Assembly: GCA_963205175.1 (NCBI GenBank)
Contig: CAUJIW010000161.1
Location: 1-32,990, forward strand
Direction: 5' to 3'
DNA: 32,990 nucleotides
Origin: Pseudomonadota bacterium
Lineage (GTDB): Bacteria; Pseudomonadota; Alphaproteobacteria; Sphingomonadales; Sphingomonadaceae
Part shown: one piece after another, positions 31,907 through 32,990 of the stretch
How the letters are laid out: each line of letters begins with the position of its first letter
Position numbering within the stretch: the first letter of the stretch is position 1
The notes under the pieces: generated by a model
Seen by the model: the letters and a program-made list of their open reading frames with translations, nothing else
What the model was told of the DNA's origin: nothing
The model's database searches: none
Made by a program: the position numbers and the translations under genes

Positions 31907-32989
31907 TCACCGCACGGACGCCGCCGCGTCACGCACGGCGACGGCCGATGCTGGATCGTCGCAGAACAGGCCGTCAACGCCGGCAGCGAGGAAATCCGCC
32001 ACCTCGCCGGCCGCGTCGCCACGCCGCGCGGGGTAGCGCGGGTCCTGCGGGTCGCCGCGACGACGTTCGGCGGGCAGGAAATGATTTTCCGGGCGCAGGG
32101 TGTAGACATGCACCTTGAGTCCCGCCGCATGGGCGCGGGCCACCAGCCCGGTGGGGCCGGTGGTGCGTCCGGCGGCATCGCGCGCCAGCACCAGCGTCTT
32201 GTCGACGCCGATGCCGTTGGCGAAGCTGGCGATCTCCGCCAGCCCTTCCGGCGTCAGCAGACTGGCGTAAGGGCGCGGGCGGCCTGTCAGTATGGTGTCG
32301 GCGGGCGCGCCCTCGTCCGACATCAGGAAGATCAGCGGCAGATCGGTCTGGGCCCGCAGCGCCTTGAGATTGGCGATCTCGAAGGACTGGATGAACACCG
32401 GCGCGTCCGGTCCGGTGTAACCGTTGGCGTTGAGTACGGCGAGCAGCCGGGACTCCAGCGCCAGACCGATGCCGGCGAAATAGCTCGGGTGCTTGGTCTC
32501 CGGATAGATGCCGATCACCCGGCCGGTGCGGGCCTCCGCCGCCCGGACGAGATCGATCACCTCCTGCAGCGTCGGGATGGTGAACTGGTCGTTGTAGGCG
32601 GTGTTGGCCGGGCGCAGCTGGGGCAGCCGCTCGCGCGCCTTCAGCGTCTTGAGCTCCGCCAGCGTGAAATCCTCGGTGAACCAACCGGTGATCTGCTCGC
32701 CATCAATGGTCCTGGTGGTACGCCGACCGGCGAACTCGGGATGATCGGCAACGTCGGTGGTGCCGGAAATCTCGTTCTCATGGCGGGCGACCAGCACGCC
32801 GTCGCGGGTCGCCACCAGGTCGGGTTCGATATAATCGGCGCCTGCCTCGATGGCGCGGGCATAGGCGGCCAGCGTATGCTCGGGCCGCTCGGCGCTGGCG
32901 CCGCGATGGCCGATGACGATGGCGCCAGATCGGGCCGGAGGCGCGCCGGCGCCCGTTCCCTGCGACGCGGACGCCATGCCTGATGCCAT
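31907..32989 (-). CDS. Glycerophosphodiester phosphodiesterase (GlpQ type)
   Basis: A GDPD-fold enzyme of at least 360 residues that hydrolyses glycerophosphodiesters to glycerol-3-phosphate and an alcohol. The catalytic start IGHRGASAERPEHTLAAY, the metal ligands in ADYIEPDLV and the His in VARHENEIS are present, followed by IGIYPETKHPSYF, QSFEIANLKAL, KVHVYTLRPEN and GVDGLFCDDP. The long form with an ETKHP segment fits the periplasmic GlpQ-like group, but no signal peptide is visible. The ATG at 32987-32989 is one base from the window edge, so the real start, and any signal peptide, could lie further upstream. An ATG four codons in is an alternative. Confidence 0.92.
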   Translation of the reverse strand: MASGMASASQGTGAGAPPARSGAIVIGHRGASAERPEHTLAAYARAIEAGADYIEPDLVATRDGVLVARHENEISGTTDVADHPEFAGRRTTRTIDGEQITGWFTEDFTLAELKTLKARERLPQLRPANTAYNDQFTIPTLQEVIDLVRAAEARTGRVIGIYPETKHPSYFAGIGLALESRLLAVLNANGYTGPDAPVFIQSFEIANLKALRAQTDLPLIFLMSDEGAPADTILTGRPRPYASLLTPEGLAEIASFANGIGVDKTLVLARDAAGRTTGPTGLVARAHAAGLKVHVYTLRPENHFLPAERRRGDPQDPRYPARRGDAAGEVADFLAAGVDGLFCDDPASAVAVRDAAASVR

Positions 32990-32990
32990 G

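Overview
The window is a GC-rich chromosomal segment of a Gram-negative bacterium, almost certainly an alphaproteobacterium. Supporting signs are the blocks pgsA-moaD-moaE and pdxH / dnaJ-like / fabI / aroC, TonB-dependent receptors with a DIIVTAQRQAE-type N-terminus, a NIT-domain chemoreceptor and a PEP-CTERM protein. The genus cannot be fixed from the sequence alone. No prophage, insertion sequence, CRISPR array or defence island is visible. Most genes are metabolic or housekeeping genes.

Layout. (1) 1-4046: a valine/branched-chain degradation module on the minus strand (mmsA, an isobutyryl-CoA dehydrogenase-like gene, and the start of mmsB running off the left edge), with a divergent LysR regulator. 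(2) 4103-10355: a five-gene minus-strand acyl-CoA/beta-oxidation cluster, in transcription order MBL-fold hydrolase, fadD-like ligase, (3R)-hydroxyacyl-CoA dehydrogenase-like SDR, and two dissimilar acyl-CoA dehydrogenases that both lack the usual EGT catalytic Glu. A 24-bp palindrome resembling a MerR-type (LiuR-like) operator lies just upstream of the first gene. A nitroreductase (10437-11114) follows. (3) 11426-12728: pgsA, moaD, moaE. (4) 12715-17046: two membrane sensors on the minus strand, a PAS-GGDEF diguanylate cyclase and a NIT-HAMP-MCP chemoreceptor. (5) 17246-19550: pdxH, a FieF-like cation exporter and a PhzF-like gene, each overlapping the next by 4 nt. (6) 19662-23489: dnaJ-like, yihY-like, fabI, aroC on the plus strand. 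(7) 23573-29635: two tandem paralogous TonB-dependent receptors, the second broken by a single-base frameshift, ended by a strong terminator. (8) 29792-32989: a NUDT19-like Nudix hydrolase, a PEP-CTERM protein whose C-terminal coding end and stop codon are tandemly repeated in 29-bp units, tRNA-Val(GAC), and a glycerophosphodiester phosphodiesterase.

How it fits together. The left 10 kb turns branched-chain and fatty or other carboxylic acids into acyl-CoAs and oxidises them. The acyl-CoA dehydrogenase pair looks like an obligate heteromer rather than two independent enzymes. The middle is core biosynthesis (phospholipid, molybdopterin, PLP salvage, fatty acid, chorismate) with two sensory proteins inserted. 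The right side is outer-membrane uptake and surface or exported functions. I found no clearly new multi-gene system. The most unusual items are the repeated PEP-CTERM gene tail, the acyl-CoA dehydrogenase pair with its candidate operator, and the frameshifted receptor duplication.
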